From Chara braunii (Eukaryota; Streptophyta; Charophyceae; Charales; Characeae), in NCBI GenBank assembly GCA_003427395.1, contig BFEA01000010.1:2435202-2476364 (forward strand): a stretch of DNA of 41,163 bases. Direction: 5' to 3'. This document shows positions 19,767 to 30,268 of the stretch, piece after piece. The notes beneath the pieces are model-generated. The model ran no database searches. It saw nothing but the letters and a program-made list of their open reading frames with translations, and was not told the DNA's origin. Numbering within the stretch: position 1 is the stretch's first letter; the number at the start of each line of letters is the position of its first letter. The position numbers were made by a program, and so were the translations under genes.

Positions 19767-20640
19767 TTCTTCCTTTCACTCACCTTGTTGATGTCTTGGA
19801 GATGGAGTCGTTAACCTTGATGAGATTTCCTCCTCCTTGCACAAATACTGCCTTGGCTATGACTTCCTTCTTCCTCAAGCCTCTCTCTTCTTCCTCGCTT
19901 TCCCTACCCAAGCTATGGCAAACTTCTTCCACTTTGGCTATGGAGTCCTCCCCTCTAGGAGGTTTAATACGACTCCCTCTAGCCTCTCTTTCCTCCTCAC
20001 ACCCTGGGGGCTATGGCGGATCACCTCTCATTGTGCCAGCCTCACTACCAATAGCCTCTAGAGCTCCTCTCCCTAGCTCATAGTCTCCTCTAAGCTCTCA
20101 TACTGGCATGGGTTCCCCTCTCCTCTCTCCAAGTGAAAGAGTGCTCCTATGAGCTCACTTGGGTATCATGGGCACTCCTCACGCAATTGTGAATGTAGCG
20201 GACTGAATTCCCAGCTTACGTAGGATGAAACCAGCAGTCCGGTCAGCCCATGGGCCTCCCCATGTGCCTTGAGGTGAACCGAGGTACCCCCAAGGCAAAA
20301 TTTCACTACTAGGCCCTTCGGGAGGTACCCGAGCCTCATTTTGGCCAAGTACATGCAGTATGAGTGGTTGGTACCAACTCGGATTGCCTCTTGGCCTCCT
20401 TCGGCCTCTTTTTCACTTCACCAATGCTGCTCCCTTGGGTCCTAATGCCCAAGGGGCAACTTTACTAGAGAGAAAAAAGCCTAGTGGACTTTTTTCTCAA
20501 TTTTTTCAGTTTCTACCTCATTTTGGGTAGGCCGAGATATTTTTTCATGCAGCGGTGCATTTTCAACCATGGATCTGAGTGATATCCAAGGCCAATAATA
20601 TTCCGTGCCACCCCCAAGTAGCCCTTGCTTCAAATTTGAG
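19767..20640. other. non-coding stretch
   Basis: No gene is supported. A 133-codon frame at 19682-20083 starts inside the GAA tract and has no recognisable domain. The region turns T-rich and leads into the hairpin-dense zone. Confidence 0.4.
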
Positions 20641-21848
20641 TCTCTAAGTCCACTTTTTCAATTTTTGGTGCATTTGGCTCTCTTTTTGGGCCAAATGCAC
20701 AGTTTTGTCTCTTTCCCTCTTGTGTTTCTTTCCATTTTGGGCTGCCACCTCATTCTAGAGCTAGCCGTTTTGAGCTGGCCCACAAAAAACGGCTAGTTCC
20801 TCTCTACCATGAGATCTGATCTCAGATCCATGGTCCACAAAAAAAACGGTCAACTCCTTTTTGCATTTTCCCTTATTTTCTTCTTTTTAATTCAAATTTC
20901 GTGGTGATATGGCCCCATATCTCTGCAATCCGGATTACTCTCCCTCATCCTAGGAGGGATGAGGTCACATTTGGGACCTGCCAGTCCCTACTGTGCAGGT
21001 CCCAATAGGCCGGCACATTCTCCTCCACTCTTTTCTTCCCTTTTCTCTCATTCTCCTTCCATTTTCTCCCATTTTTCTTTCTTTTTTTTTTATTTCAGTT
21101 GTGCCAAGTGTCAAATAGTTGTACAATCTCTCTTATAGGCCTTGGAGCCTCATTCATGGTCAGATTCATGGCTGTTGTTTGACCGTTATATCTCGGATTT
21201 CAACAATGGCACCCCCATGCTCCTAGGGGGCTCCATTTTGCCTCTATTTATCCTTTTTTGAGCCCCTTTCGCTTCCATTTTCTATGGGCAGCCTTTTTCT
21301 TATGTTGAGCCTCTTGAGGCTCTATTTTCACATGCCTTGCTAGTCCGAGATATCTCGGACTGCTAGGCACCATTACTTTACTTTTTTTTTTTCTGATGAC
21401 TTTCCCACTTGGCCCCACTGGTGTTTGCACTAGTGGTGCTAATATTTTTCACCATCTAGATCCTCGATCTCGACGGTGTCATTTACTTGCGCAATTATTT
21501 TTTGTGTTGGCCCATGGTTCCCTTGGGACATCTCAAGTCCCCGCCACTTTCCTCAGTACTAGTTCCATTTTTTTGTCCCACCAGTAGTTCCGCCGAGTTT
21601 TATTATTCGAACTCACTTGGTCCCCGACAACATCCCGGACAGTGTTGCATTGTTATTTTGGGACCTTCTTGCCCTTGGCAGTCCCAATATCTATCCCTTA
21701 GGTCCCACATGTGTGCCAAATTTTCCAGGCCGTGAGATCTCATCTCACAGTTGCCGTTTACCGTCTCCACTTGCCTTATGCCGAAATTGCTCCTTTCTAG
21801 TCTTTCGGGTTTGCCGTGGCTCATTTTTCCTTAGCCTAGGCATCCCCA

Positions 21849-21874
21849 TGCAGTCCGTTATTTCTCGGACTGCA
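21849..21874. repeat. hairpin TGCAGTCCG...CGGACTGCA, copy 1
   Basis: A perfect 9-bp stem (21849-21857 with 21866-21874) surrounds an 8-base loop, TTATTTCT. The same stem recurs at 22011 and 22586 with partly different loops. Confidence 0.85.
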
Positions 21875-22010
21875 ATCATGGTCATTTTCCTAGTCCCACA
21901 ACCCCACAACTTGCCCCATGTTAGAAAAAAAAGAAGCGTTTCATTTATAAATGCATCCGGACTCAATATTGGTTTCTTATGCACCTAAAACATGTGTTTT
22001 CCCTTCCTCA

Positions 22011-22036
22011 TGCAGTCCGTTGCAACTCGGACTGCA
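22011..22036. repeat. hairpin TGCAGTCCG...CGGACTGCA, copy 2
   Basis: The same 9-bp stem as at 21849 occurs with the loop TTGCAACT. It lies about 162 bp downstream of copy 1 within a larger diverged tandem repeat: CCCCACAACTNGCCC and ATGCATYCGGACTCAAT occur in both units. Confidence 0.85.
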
Positions 22037-22585
22037 ATAGGGGTCAATTCGCTAGCCCCAATGCCCCACAACTAGCCCTTACTTGAAAGAAAAAGAAACA
22101 GTCAACTTCCAAATGCATTCGGACTCAATTTTGGCTCCGAATGCATCTAAGATATGTGTTTCTCCTTCCCCATGTAATCCGTTTTATTTCGGTTGCATGG
22201 GGCCTTGATTTTCCCTGATTTTCTCTGCAAAATCAAAGAAAAATCAAGGTTTTTTGCAACCGCCATATTCCAGAATGAATCTGGTCACGGATGCATCTCC
22301 CCAACTGACCGTTTTTTACCGTTATGACATTTTTCTGTTTTCTTTTCTTTTCTCTTTTTTTTTCTTTTTTTTTCCTCCTTTCTTGAACAGTAGGGATTTG
22401 CCAGTCCCGGCATGTGGCAGTCCCTACTGACGGCCAACTCACTCACTCCCTCTCACTTTTTTTGTCTTCTTCTCCCACTTTTTTTTTTTTTTTCTTTCTT
22501 TTTTCTAGCATGTCAGGTGTCAAGTGGCCGTTAAGGCCCTTTTCTAGCCCCTTCCTCTTCGTTTTGACTCTTCCTATACCCAAGG

Positions 22586-22611
22586 TGCAGTCCGTTATAT
22601 CTCGGACTGCA
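22586..22611. repeat. hairpin TGCAGTCCG...CGGACTGCA, copy 3
   Basis: The same 9-bp stem occurs with the loop TTATATCT, followed like the other copies by an AAT.ATGG-type sequence. Confidence 0.85.
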
Positions 22612-22982
22612 ATAATGGCCTTCTCATGCCCATGTGAGCTTCCTTTTACCTCTATTTTTCTCCCACAGTGACCCTCTCTACTCCGATTTTCTCCCGGAGA
22701 CCTATTTTTCACATGGGGTCTCTTTTGACTCCATTTTCTTGAGAGAGGCGGATCCGAGATTTTTCGGATTGCTCCCATGCCTCCCACTCCATGTTTCTTT
22801 GCTTTTTCTTTTCCTTTTGGCCTTCCCGCTTGCCACCTCTAGTGCTTGCACTAGTGGTGCTAATATTCTACGCCGTCAAGATCTCGATGCACCTTGCCTT
22901 AATTATTTTTCCTTCATGTGGTGCCGCCGTTTCCTCCTGAGACCTTCATATGTCCCCGCCACTCGTCCCGTCAGTGGTTCCT

Positions 22983-23162
22983 GACACTTAGTCCCACCGG
23001 CGGTCCCCGACACTTAGTCCCGCCGGTGGTCCCCGACACTTAGTCCCGGCGGTGGTCCCCGACACTTAGTCCCGTCGGTGGTCCCCGACACAGTCCCGCC
23101 GGTGGTCCTCGACACTTAGTCCCGTCGGTGGTCCTCGACACTTAGTCTCGCCGGTGGTTCCC
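22983..23162. repeat. tandem repeat, 26-bp unit, 7 copies
   Basis: GACACTTAGTCCCGCCGGTG and close variants start at 22983, 23009, 23035, 23061, 23087, 23111 and 23137. The spacing is 26 bp except for one 24-bp unit. The GC-rich core varies between CCGCCGG, CCGTCGG, CCGGCGG and CCACCGG. Confidence 0.93.
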
Positions 23163-23945
23163 GGCACGTTTTGTCCCGGATGCCATTATTTATACTTAGT
23201 CCCACGTGGCCCCGGATGCCTTTCCCCAAGATGCTCCACCTTCCTTGGGCGTTTGCTGCCCACTGGTGACCCCTCTCCCTTATCTTCTTGCGGCTTGCGC
23301 GCACCGGTTCCTTTGGCCTCGGGGCCTCCAACCTGAGGCTCCCGTAGGTGGCCCCCATGTTGGGCCCTTATTCTCTAGCTTCCCACGGCCTCAGGGGTCG
23401 TCCATGTCTCGACTTCCTCATTCTTTTATCGCTGTTGTGCCGTGCTTGCCGGTTCGATGGCCCCTCGGCCTTAGTCTTGTTGAATTCCAACGACCCTCTT
23501 GGGCTCACGCTATGTTTTATGTGCCCTTGCGCTTACTTGCTTGCCGTCGCTGGTTCTTTCCTCCTTTGGTTCTTACCCCAGGGCATCACCCCCTCCTGCG
23601 GCCTAATCCTTTGTTTTTTCTCTCTCTTTCCTCCTGACTCCTGATTTCTCTGTTGTGCACAATCTGGCTATATACCGTTTCTCGAGCGACGGGATGTTAT
23701 TCGGGACCTACCAGTCCCGACACATTCCCCTCACTCATTTGCGATGTCCTCATCGCGCACCGATCTCCTGTCAGTGGGGTTTTGAGGGATAGACGGGAGA
23801 GGAGGATGGGATGTTATAGGTAGTTAGTTTGCCAGGGTCCGTTTTGTCTTTTCTTGCTCCTTTCTCGGGTTTGTTCTAGTTTCCGGCCTTGGAGCGGGAA
23901 GAGGTGTGTAGGGTCAAGCTTTCTTTGTTCTTCAGGCTTCTCATG
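23163..23945. other. non-coding stretch
   Basis: No gene is recognised. Overlapping open frames at 23206-23644 read as Pro/Leu-rich text without domain features. CGGGACCTACCAGTCCCG near 23701 forms another dyad of the kind seen in the hairpin-dense zone. Confidence 0.4.
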
Positions 23946-24130
23946 TCTCATTCATCACTCTTAGAACATCAAACCCCTTTCGTCTCATTCATCACTCTTA
24001 GAACATTAGACCCCTTTCATCTCATTCATCACTCTTAGAACATCAGACCCCTTTCGTCTGATTCATCACTCTTAGAACATAAGACCCCTTTCGTCTCATT
24101 CATCATTCGAAGTACATCAAGCCTTTTCCC
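23946..24130. repeat. tandem repeat, 37-bp unit, 5 copies
   Basis: TCTCATTCATCACTCTTAGA starts at 23946, 23983, 24020, 24057 and 24094, exactly 37 bp apart. The last copy has diverged (ATTCGAAGTACATC). Confidence 0.93.
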
Positions 24131-24309
24131 GACTTCCCTCTTCTTGCCGCCCCTGCTTCTCCCCGAAGCCTTGCCATTCCAAACGCCCTTTTGTTGTTCC
24201 CCCATCCATCCCATGCCAACGAAGTCCCTTTTCTAGCCCTGGTCGCCCTCAGCGCTTCTTTAACTCGGCTCTTCGGCCCGTGTAATCCACGGCTCCCGTC
24301 ATTATTTTC

Positions 24310-24985
24310 TCAATCTCAAGCTCAGTCAATTCCACACGTATTTCTTCCAGGTCATTCTGCCTGGCTTTTCTCTGGTCCTGCCTTTTTCACATGCATGTCT
24401 CCCTCATTCAACCTCTCTTGTACTCAAGCTGAATCAATTTTACATGTCTGTTACCCAATCCATTTCATATGCATCTTTCTTCTGGACATCTTCCCAGGCC
24501 TTTCTCAAGCCCACGCCAAGTCGATCACACATGCCTTTCTCTTCTGGACATCTTGCCAGGCCTTTCTCAAGTCCACGCAAAGTTAATTACACAAGCATTT
24601 TTCTTATGGACATTTTGCCAGGCCTTTTCTCAAGCCTGCACAAAGTCAATTACTCAAGCATTTTTCGTCTGGACATTTTGCCAGACCTTTTCTCAAGCCT
24701 GCGCAAAGTCAATTACACAAGCATTTCTCTTCTGGACATCTTGCCAGACCTTTTCTCAAGCCTGCGCAAAGTTAATTACACAATTTCTTTTCTTTTCTGG
24801 ACATCTTGCCTGACCTTTTCTCAAGATTGCGCAAAGTCAATTACACAATTTCTTTTCTCTTCTGGACATCTTGCCAGACTTTTATCAAGCCTGCGCAAAG
24901 TCAATTACACAATTTATTTTCTCTTCTGGACATCTTGCCAGACCTTTTCTCAAGCCTGTGCAAAGTCAAGTACACAATTTCTTAA
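24310..24985. repeat. tandem repeat, about 63-bp unit, 8 clear plus degenerate copies
   Basis: TCTGGACATCTTGCCAGACC recurs at 24481, 24543, 24606, 24668, 24731, 24796, 24861 and 24925, spaced 62-65 bp. Each unit also carries TTTTCTCAAGCCTGCGCAAA and TCAATTACACAA. Weaker copies extend left to about 24310. Because several units are 63 bp, a 224-codon frame (24444-25118) stays open, but it is a by-product of the repeat and has no start context or domain support. Confidence 0.93.
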
Positions 24986-25890
24986 GCTCATGGTAACCTT
25001 CCCTTTTGCACGCTTTTTCATTGGTAGATGGCACACCTTCCCCTCACTCAAAATGCGATGTCCCCATTGCACGACTGGTTCTCACCTGGAGGTACGCAGA
25101 CCTTCCCTTGCCAACTGAGTAGACGGATGCCGGCCCATCAGCCCCGAAAAAGAAGGGTGATCAGTCCTCCCCCTGCTGATAACTCACCTCATCCCCTACT
25201 TTAGTCCGCGGCCACTTCTCTGGAGATGGGCATCGTCATTGAGGTGTCTCCTCGCATCTGTTAGGCAGGTTCAGTCCACGCCTCCCAGGACCCCATCATA
25301 CCACAAGTGGCTCCCTCGCGAATCGTTCCTCCCAAGTGGTATTTTCTTGGATCCGGCCTCTTCCTTTCAAGAGAGTTGGGGCTCTCTATTAGTCTGCGAG
25401 TGCAGTTACGAAGACCTCGCGGTTAGTCTCGGAACGATTGTAATGATCCGGCAGGGTGGTGTTACTCGCCCTGTGGTGGTTGCGGCTTCCACCCGGTACC
25501 ACGCTCGACCCCTCCCTTTGGACAGTGCCGCTCAACTTAATGCGAGCAACCTTGGTCCATCCCAAACGNCCACGCCGCCCCTCTACGGTATGGCGTGTGG
25601 TTGAGGAAAGAAAATGAGACTTAGGAAAAGAATGGCTCTCTCGCCCGTTTGGCTCCATGCCCTTGACGTTTAGGTTTTCAATATGAGACGCAGTTAGAAC
25701 TTCCCGGCTAGAGCTCGTTGTCGGAGGTAGTTCCGGACGGCGAGCATCGATCAAAGAGAACGATGTCGTGGTCCTTCAACCCTTATCCTTCCTTGTGACG
25801 AATAGGTCGCGCTGGGACTTTTTCCTTGATGGGTAGAGGTCCTGGGGTCGCGGTGCATGCATCGCTGTCCCCCTCATGTTGAGACTTGAG
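24986..25890. other. non-coding stretch
   Basis: I find no supported gene. A single N lies at 25569 without a flanking duplication. Open frames of about 121 codons on both strands (25239-25604 plus, 25389-25754 minus) overlap each other and match nothing I recognise. Confidence 0.4.
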
Positions 25891-26442
25891 ACTAGAAAGA
25901 AATGAAAACTCAATCTCTTGCTATTTCCATGGTCGGCCCGACGACCTTTTCTCAAATTGCCTAGGGTCCCCTGACTATGCAATGCAATATCCAATTCTCA
26001 AACACTCAATCCAATGTCGTTTCCAGTTCCTTCTCACGGCTGATTCTCATAGCTGGTCCGACAACCTCTCATCAACAAGGTCACCCTTGTGGCCGCTCTG
26101 GCGGTCGCTTTCTCAATAGTCATCTTTCAAGACCGATCCGTCGGCCCACCTTCAATCCTCCATTCTCACATTTCTCAACATCCAATCCTTATGACCGTCC
26201 CAACGGTCCACGCCCTTCTCAACTCAAGACTAGGCTTCTCTTTATCCTGCCCTTCTCATTTCAAGACCTCAATCTCTCTCGTTCATTCTCATGGCTATTT
26301 CAATGACCGATCCATCCGCCCTTTCCATTTTACATTGCTCATTCCAGCTCATTCTCAATCAGTCTTTCTCAATCAATCATGCAGGGGACCCCAATGCCTA
26401 TTTCAAAAGAAATGACCCTTGTCAGGGGCCATTTCCGAACAA
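25891..26442. repeat. highly degenerate repeats upstream of the 40-bp array
   Basis: Phrases of the type GACCGATCCGTCGGCCC, GACCGTCCCAACGGTCC and GGTCCGACAACC recur with TTCTCAA words at irregular intervals of about 70-130 bp. They look like decayed units of a structured repeat. Confidence 0.5.
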
Positions 26443-26642
26443 CCTGGTTAGGGTCATTCTTTTCCATTCTCAAATCGAATAGCCTGGTTAGGGTCATTCC
26501 TTTCCATCCTCAAGTTGAACAGCCTGGTTAGGGCCATTCTTTTCCATTCTCAAGTCGAACAGCCTGGTTAGGTTCATTCTTTTTCATTCTCAAGTCGAAC
26601 AGCCTGGTTAGGGTCGTTCCTTTCCATTCTCAATGTTAGTGC
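26443..26642. repeat. tandem repeat, 40-bp unit, 5 copies
   Basis: CCTGGTTAGGGTCATTC starts at 26443, 26483, 26523, 26563 and 26603, exactly 40 bp apart. Each unit continues with TTTCCATTCTCAA and TCGAACAG and carries only a few substitutions. Confidence 0.95.
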
Positions 26643-27246
26643 CCGAGGGGGTGGGCCTCGAGGACACAGATCCCATTTTTGTCTCGGGGGTTAGAAAGTG
26701 GCAATCTCTTGCAATTTTATGCGTGCCGGTTTCCTTTGTTCATTTCTCAATGTCATTTACTGTTTATGCAAACATCCGACTTAGCGTCTAGTTGCTTGAA
26801 TTGAGGCTCACAACCCCAAGCAGCACTAGCCCACCCGGTCGTTCAATCATAGCAAGGGACCGGGACCCCCTCTTTATTTTCACTCTTTCTGGTTTCCCAG
26901 CTCTTGGCTATTTCAGACTCATTCATGACTTAGTTGGATTAGGCTCCTAGGGAAGAGTGTTCTTCACGCCCCTTAACCCATAGGTTCCCTAACCTCTCTC
27001 GTACTCGACCAACGTTCACTGCCTTGCTTTGCTCGTCAATCTGTACTCACAATTTCTTCTCAAAGGCTCAATCCTCATTCCATCCAAAGTTCACAATACA
27101 CCCTTCCCAACCAGTCTCATCCCATACCCTGTGTCATTGTCTTACATACACTCTTTCGAAGGTAGCTCTTCCAGAATGTAGCCTTAAATTGCTATTTTCT
27201 AACTCATCGCGACACAGTCTTAGCTAGTCCTTTCATCCCTCATTCC
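26643..27246. other. non-coding stretch
   Basis: Nothing coding is seen. By position this should hold the 3' end of minus-strand element C, but I find no polypurine tract or LTR boundary that I can defend. Confidence 0.4.
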
Positions 27247-28660
27247 TCACAAACTTATTCGTACTATACAAACTTTGTCATCCCATATTTGCAAAAGGAC
27301 AACACAATTCATATTCAATGTTGATAATATATAATTCTTATTGTTGTCATGTGCCTCAACTCGCTCGGCCTCTTGTCCATCCTGTCTTTCCGTCGGTTTT
27401 TTAACTGTTAGGCCGGAGGCCATGATTTCTCTCTTCCTCTTCGCAATTTCTTGCAGTTTCATCTCACTGTAAAAGTCCAAAGGTGTGGCCGCCACCCCTG
27501 CCTCCGCGAGTTCCCGGGTCTTCATAATCCAATCATGCTTGATCACACTGAGTCATTGTTGAAACCAATGACTGGGCGTTGGCCCAAACTCATCCTCCCA
27601 TCTGAAAACTTCTTCGCGCGGCTGGTGCATCGGGGGTCGCCTCTCTTCTCTAGGCCTTGAGATTTTATCCCTCTCATTGCCACTGCTGATTTCTATGACC
27701 TCTTATGCTTCCTCCTCCTCATCCACCTCTTCTTCCGTTCGTATAGGGCTGAACCCACCCGTGAGGTTCTTTGAATCGTAGCTATAGGGAATTTTTGTCC
27801 TCCTCCCATATCCTTCTTCAAAGTCCGGATATCTCCCCTCACAACTGTCGTGGCCGCTCTGCTCTTCAAGCGGGTTCTCCCTTCTTCCTTCCCCATCCTC
27901 GCGTTCGTCGCATATTTCTTGCCTCCCCTCGTTCACCCCATGCCAAAGCTCATGCTGGTCGCACATCTCGGCCTCTCCTTCGTCAGAGTCCCGAGTATTT
28001 TCTCCTTCCGCTCTGCCCCCTTCTCCCACACTCACTCTTTCCTCCTCGCTTTCACTCCCGGATGAGATATATATACCTTCTCCCTTTCGGAGGGGCGAAG
28101 ACCCTCTACACACACGCTTTCTCGCCCCCCTGCCTACCACTTGTTTGGACATGAACCCTATGTACAACTTTCTCTTGACAGTCCTCCGTTCTCGACTTGG
28201 TCCCGCTCCTCCCCCTTCGGTAGGTCTGTTGATTGCCTCGCTATCATTCTCGGTACCGAATTCCATTTTTGCTTTTCTCGTGTTTTCTTATTGGTCCTGT
28301 ATAACAAAATCAATACCCGCCAAACCCCTCACACACACGTTCCCCCAGTCTGGTAGACAATACCCCTTACCCCAGAATGCTCCCAGTTGCCTTCGCACTA
28401 GGCCATTATTATACACTCTCTTCCCATGCAGACGCCACATTTGTAATGATCCCATTATTTTCCCATTAAAAACTATGATACAGTGGCCCCTACAACCTTC
28501 CCCCTCGTCACACAAAACCCGTTATCGCAATGTCCCAAGACATCCCATCCCACCTTTCAACTTGAGTCAGTCCAAACCATTGCCCCATCCCCAAAAGAAA
28601 AAAAATGACAGCCCCACGGACGCCGTTAGAGACAAAACCATAGTGTGCGCAAGGCCGCTG
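27247..28660 (-). pseudogene. acidic ORF downstream of integrase in element C
   Basis: The frame from 28515 to 27247 is continuous except for stops at 28290-28288 (TAA), 27705-27703 (TAA) and 27555-27553 (TGA). Upstream text to 28660 reads on in the integrase frame and then shifts frame near 28520. The N-terminal part has many aromatic and Gly residues (VYNNGLVRRQLGAFWGKGYC). The middle is basic (RRTVKRKL, GARKRV) and then very acidic (SSGSESEEE, EEEVDEEEEA). The C-terminal part is helical and charged (EMKLQEIAKRKREIM). It follows pol directly in the same direction, where some LTR elements carry env-like or other extra ORFs, but I see no signal peptide or membrane segment. Its function is unknown. 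Confidence 0.55.
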
Positions 28661-30268
28661 TCAGTCCTTGGCTTGTAGCCCCTCAGTTTTCTTATCCTCG
28701 ACTTCCTGAAGCCATTGTTCCACTGGGTCCCGACTTAGAAACCTGACCAATCGTTGCCCCGGGAAAGGTCCTTTCAATCCAGTTCTATCCAAATCTTCCA
28801 ATTCGAAGGTGTTCAGTCTCACCCGCTTGGCGACCCGGTAGGTGCCTTTGAAGCTCCTCCCCAGTTGCCCAGACAAAATACTTTCTAGTGCCGAGTTTCT
28901 TAGCAATACTGTCTCTCCTACCTGAAGTGGTTCCTTTCATATATTCTTAACCTGGTCCCACCTTGCTTTGTCTTTCATTCTGTTGTCTAGTACCCGATTG
29001 GCAATGTCTTCCATGACCTCCTCGTTCTTAAGGACTTGTTGACATCTTGCCTCAATTAATTCTTCCGTGGTCATACGCGGATCGTCATCTAACCTGTTTC
29101 AGGTAGGTATCAAGGCCTCCACGGGAAAATCGATCTCTCTTCCGTACCAAAGTTCCGTTGGGATGCATCCCATTGTCCTCTTAGGTGTCATGTTCTCTGA
29201 GAAGACATCCTGCTTAAGATACCTAGGCCAGCTCCCCAGATGCTCCGACGCGAGCTTCGCAATCACGTTTTTTAAGGTTCAGTGCCCCCGTTCCACAGGT
29301 GCATTGGCCTCCGGGTGATACGGTTCGATGAACTTGATCGGTACACAAAGCCTTTTGAGCATTCCCAACACTTCTTGGTTTACAAATTCCGTTCCATTGT
29401 TCGCTATAAACCTCCTGATAAAGGGATGCCTCAGGTAGAAGTCCTTTATCCAATTTGCTACGCTTTTTCCCGTCTTTTTCTTGAGCGCGACTGCCTCCAC
29501 GAACCCACTCAGGTTGTCCCGTGCATCTAGGATATACATGTACCTGTCTGTTGATACAGGCATAACCGCAAGGTCAAGGTGGACTAGATGTCCCGGCCCC
29601 AGCACCCGTGTTGGTCTAAGCGGCTCGAAGACACGTGTCGAGCTCCGCTCCTGGCAGATTAGGCAGGTCTGGCAGTATGTGGCGACCATACCTGCCATGC
29701 CTGGCCAGTAATAGAGCGGTGTCATCTTTGCAAGCGCCCCTTTGGATGATCGATGTCCTCTTGCTAGTCCGTCGTGCATTGTCTGGATTACGTTCAGCTG
29801 CATAGACCTCCCTCATACAACTCTTCTAGGCGTAACACCTTCCTCCTTTTTGAACAAATGGTCGCCCCTTAGGGCGTACCTCTCGGTTTCCTCCCTTGCT
29901 TTAAGGCTGACTTCCATGGTCTGTTTGTTTCCTATCAGAAACAATCCAATCTCCCAAAAAACCCCTTCGTACATCTAAACATAGAAAAATTATCTTCCTT
30001 TCTTTCTCTCCTTCATCTGGTTTACCATCTACTGCAACTCTTTTCGTTCTTAGGAGTCCACTAGGCTCATCACGACTTTCCGGCCTCCCTCAACCGCCAT
30101 TGCTATTAATTCCTCCTTTGGTCCTACTATCACTCCCCACGAATCTTTCTCCTCCTTGCGTCCTCGAGTGGTGACTGGTCCTTCTCTAAGTTCTGCTACT
30201 ACGGCAGGTGCCCCCTTCTCCAAAGTCCGAATCAACAGTTCTTCCGATGCGCATTCTTCGCCCATCAT
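28661..30268 (-). pseudogene. integrase region of element C
   Basis: One frame runs from 30268 to 28661 with about eight in-frame stops. It starts with a linker (GEECASEELLIRTLEKG), then a pre-integrase segment (GDHLFKKEEGVTPRRVV), and a zinc finger with MHDGLARGH and CQTCLIC. The catalytic core shows HLDLAVMP, RFIANNGTEF and HPEANAPVERGH. The second catalytic Asp is replaced by Asn (codon at 29401-29399), with exactly 35 residues to the Glu at 29293-29291, so the enzyme would be dead even without stops. The C-terminal part has GREIDFPVEALIPT and a domain around QVGETVLLRNSALES and GTYRVAKRV. Three of the stops (after VERGH, ALIPT and VKNI) are TGA, which single C-to-T or G-to-A changes from CGA or TGG would give. 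Confidence 0.88.

Larger units (their letters stand above)
20660..22780. repeat. hairpin-dense non-coding zone
   Basis: There is no gene, but many perfect dyads occur. They are GTGCATTTGGC/GCCAAATGCAC (20668-20700), CTAGCCGTTTT/AAAACGGCTAG (20761-20796), TTGGGACCTGC/GCAGGTCCCAA (20971-21005), a 20-bp palindrome with half AGTCCGAGAT (21342-21361), CAGTAGGGA/TCCCTACTG (22388-22429) and ATCCGA/TCGGAT (about 22752-22769). Three further stems share one sequence and are listed separately. Text between them also repeats, so this may be a degraded structured transposon or a long LTR. Confidence 0.75.

Noticed and set aside
19495-20083. Long poly-Phe, poly-Leu and poly-Lys ORFs
   Set aside because: They are translations of the GAA/TTC microsatellite in different frames.
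24444-25118. 224-codon plus-strand ORF with repeated FLFWTSCQTFSQACAKSITQ-like units
   Set aside because: It is open because the DNA tandem unit is close to 63 bp. The frame changes between units, there is no domain, and overlapping frames are equally open.
20160-27240. Whole region as the 3' LTR of element C
   Set aside because: No second copy exists between 38400 and the window end, and no TG...CA boundary with a polypurine tract could be defined.
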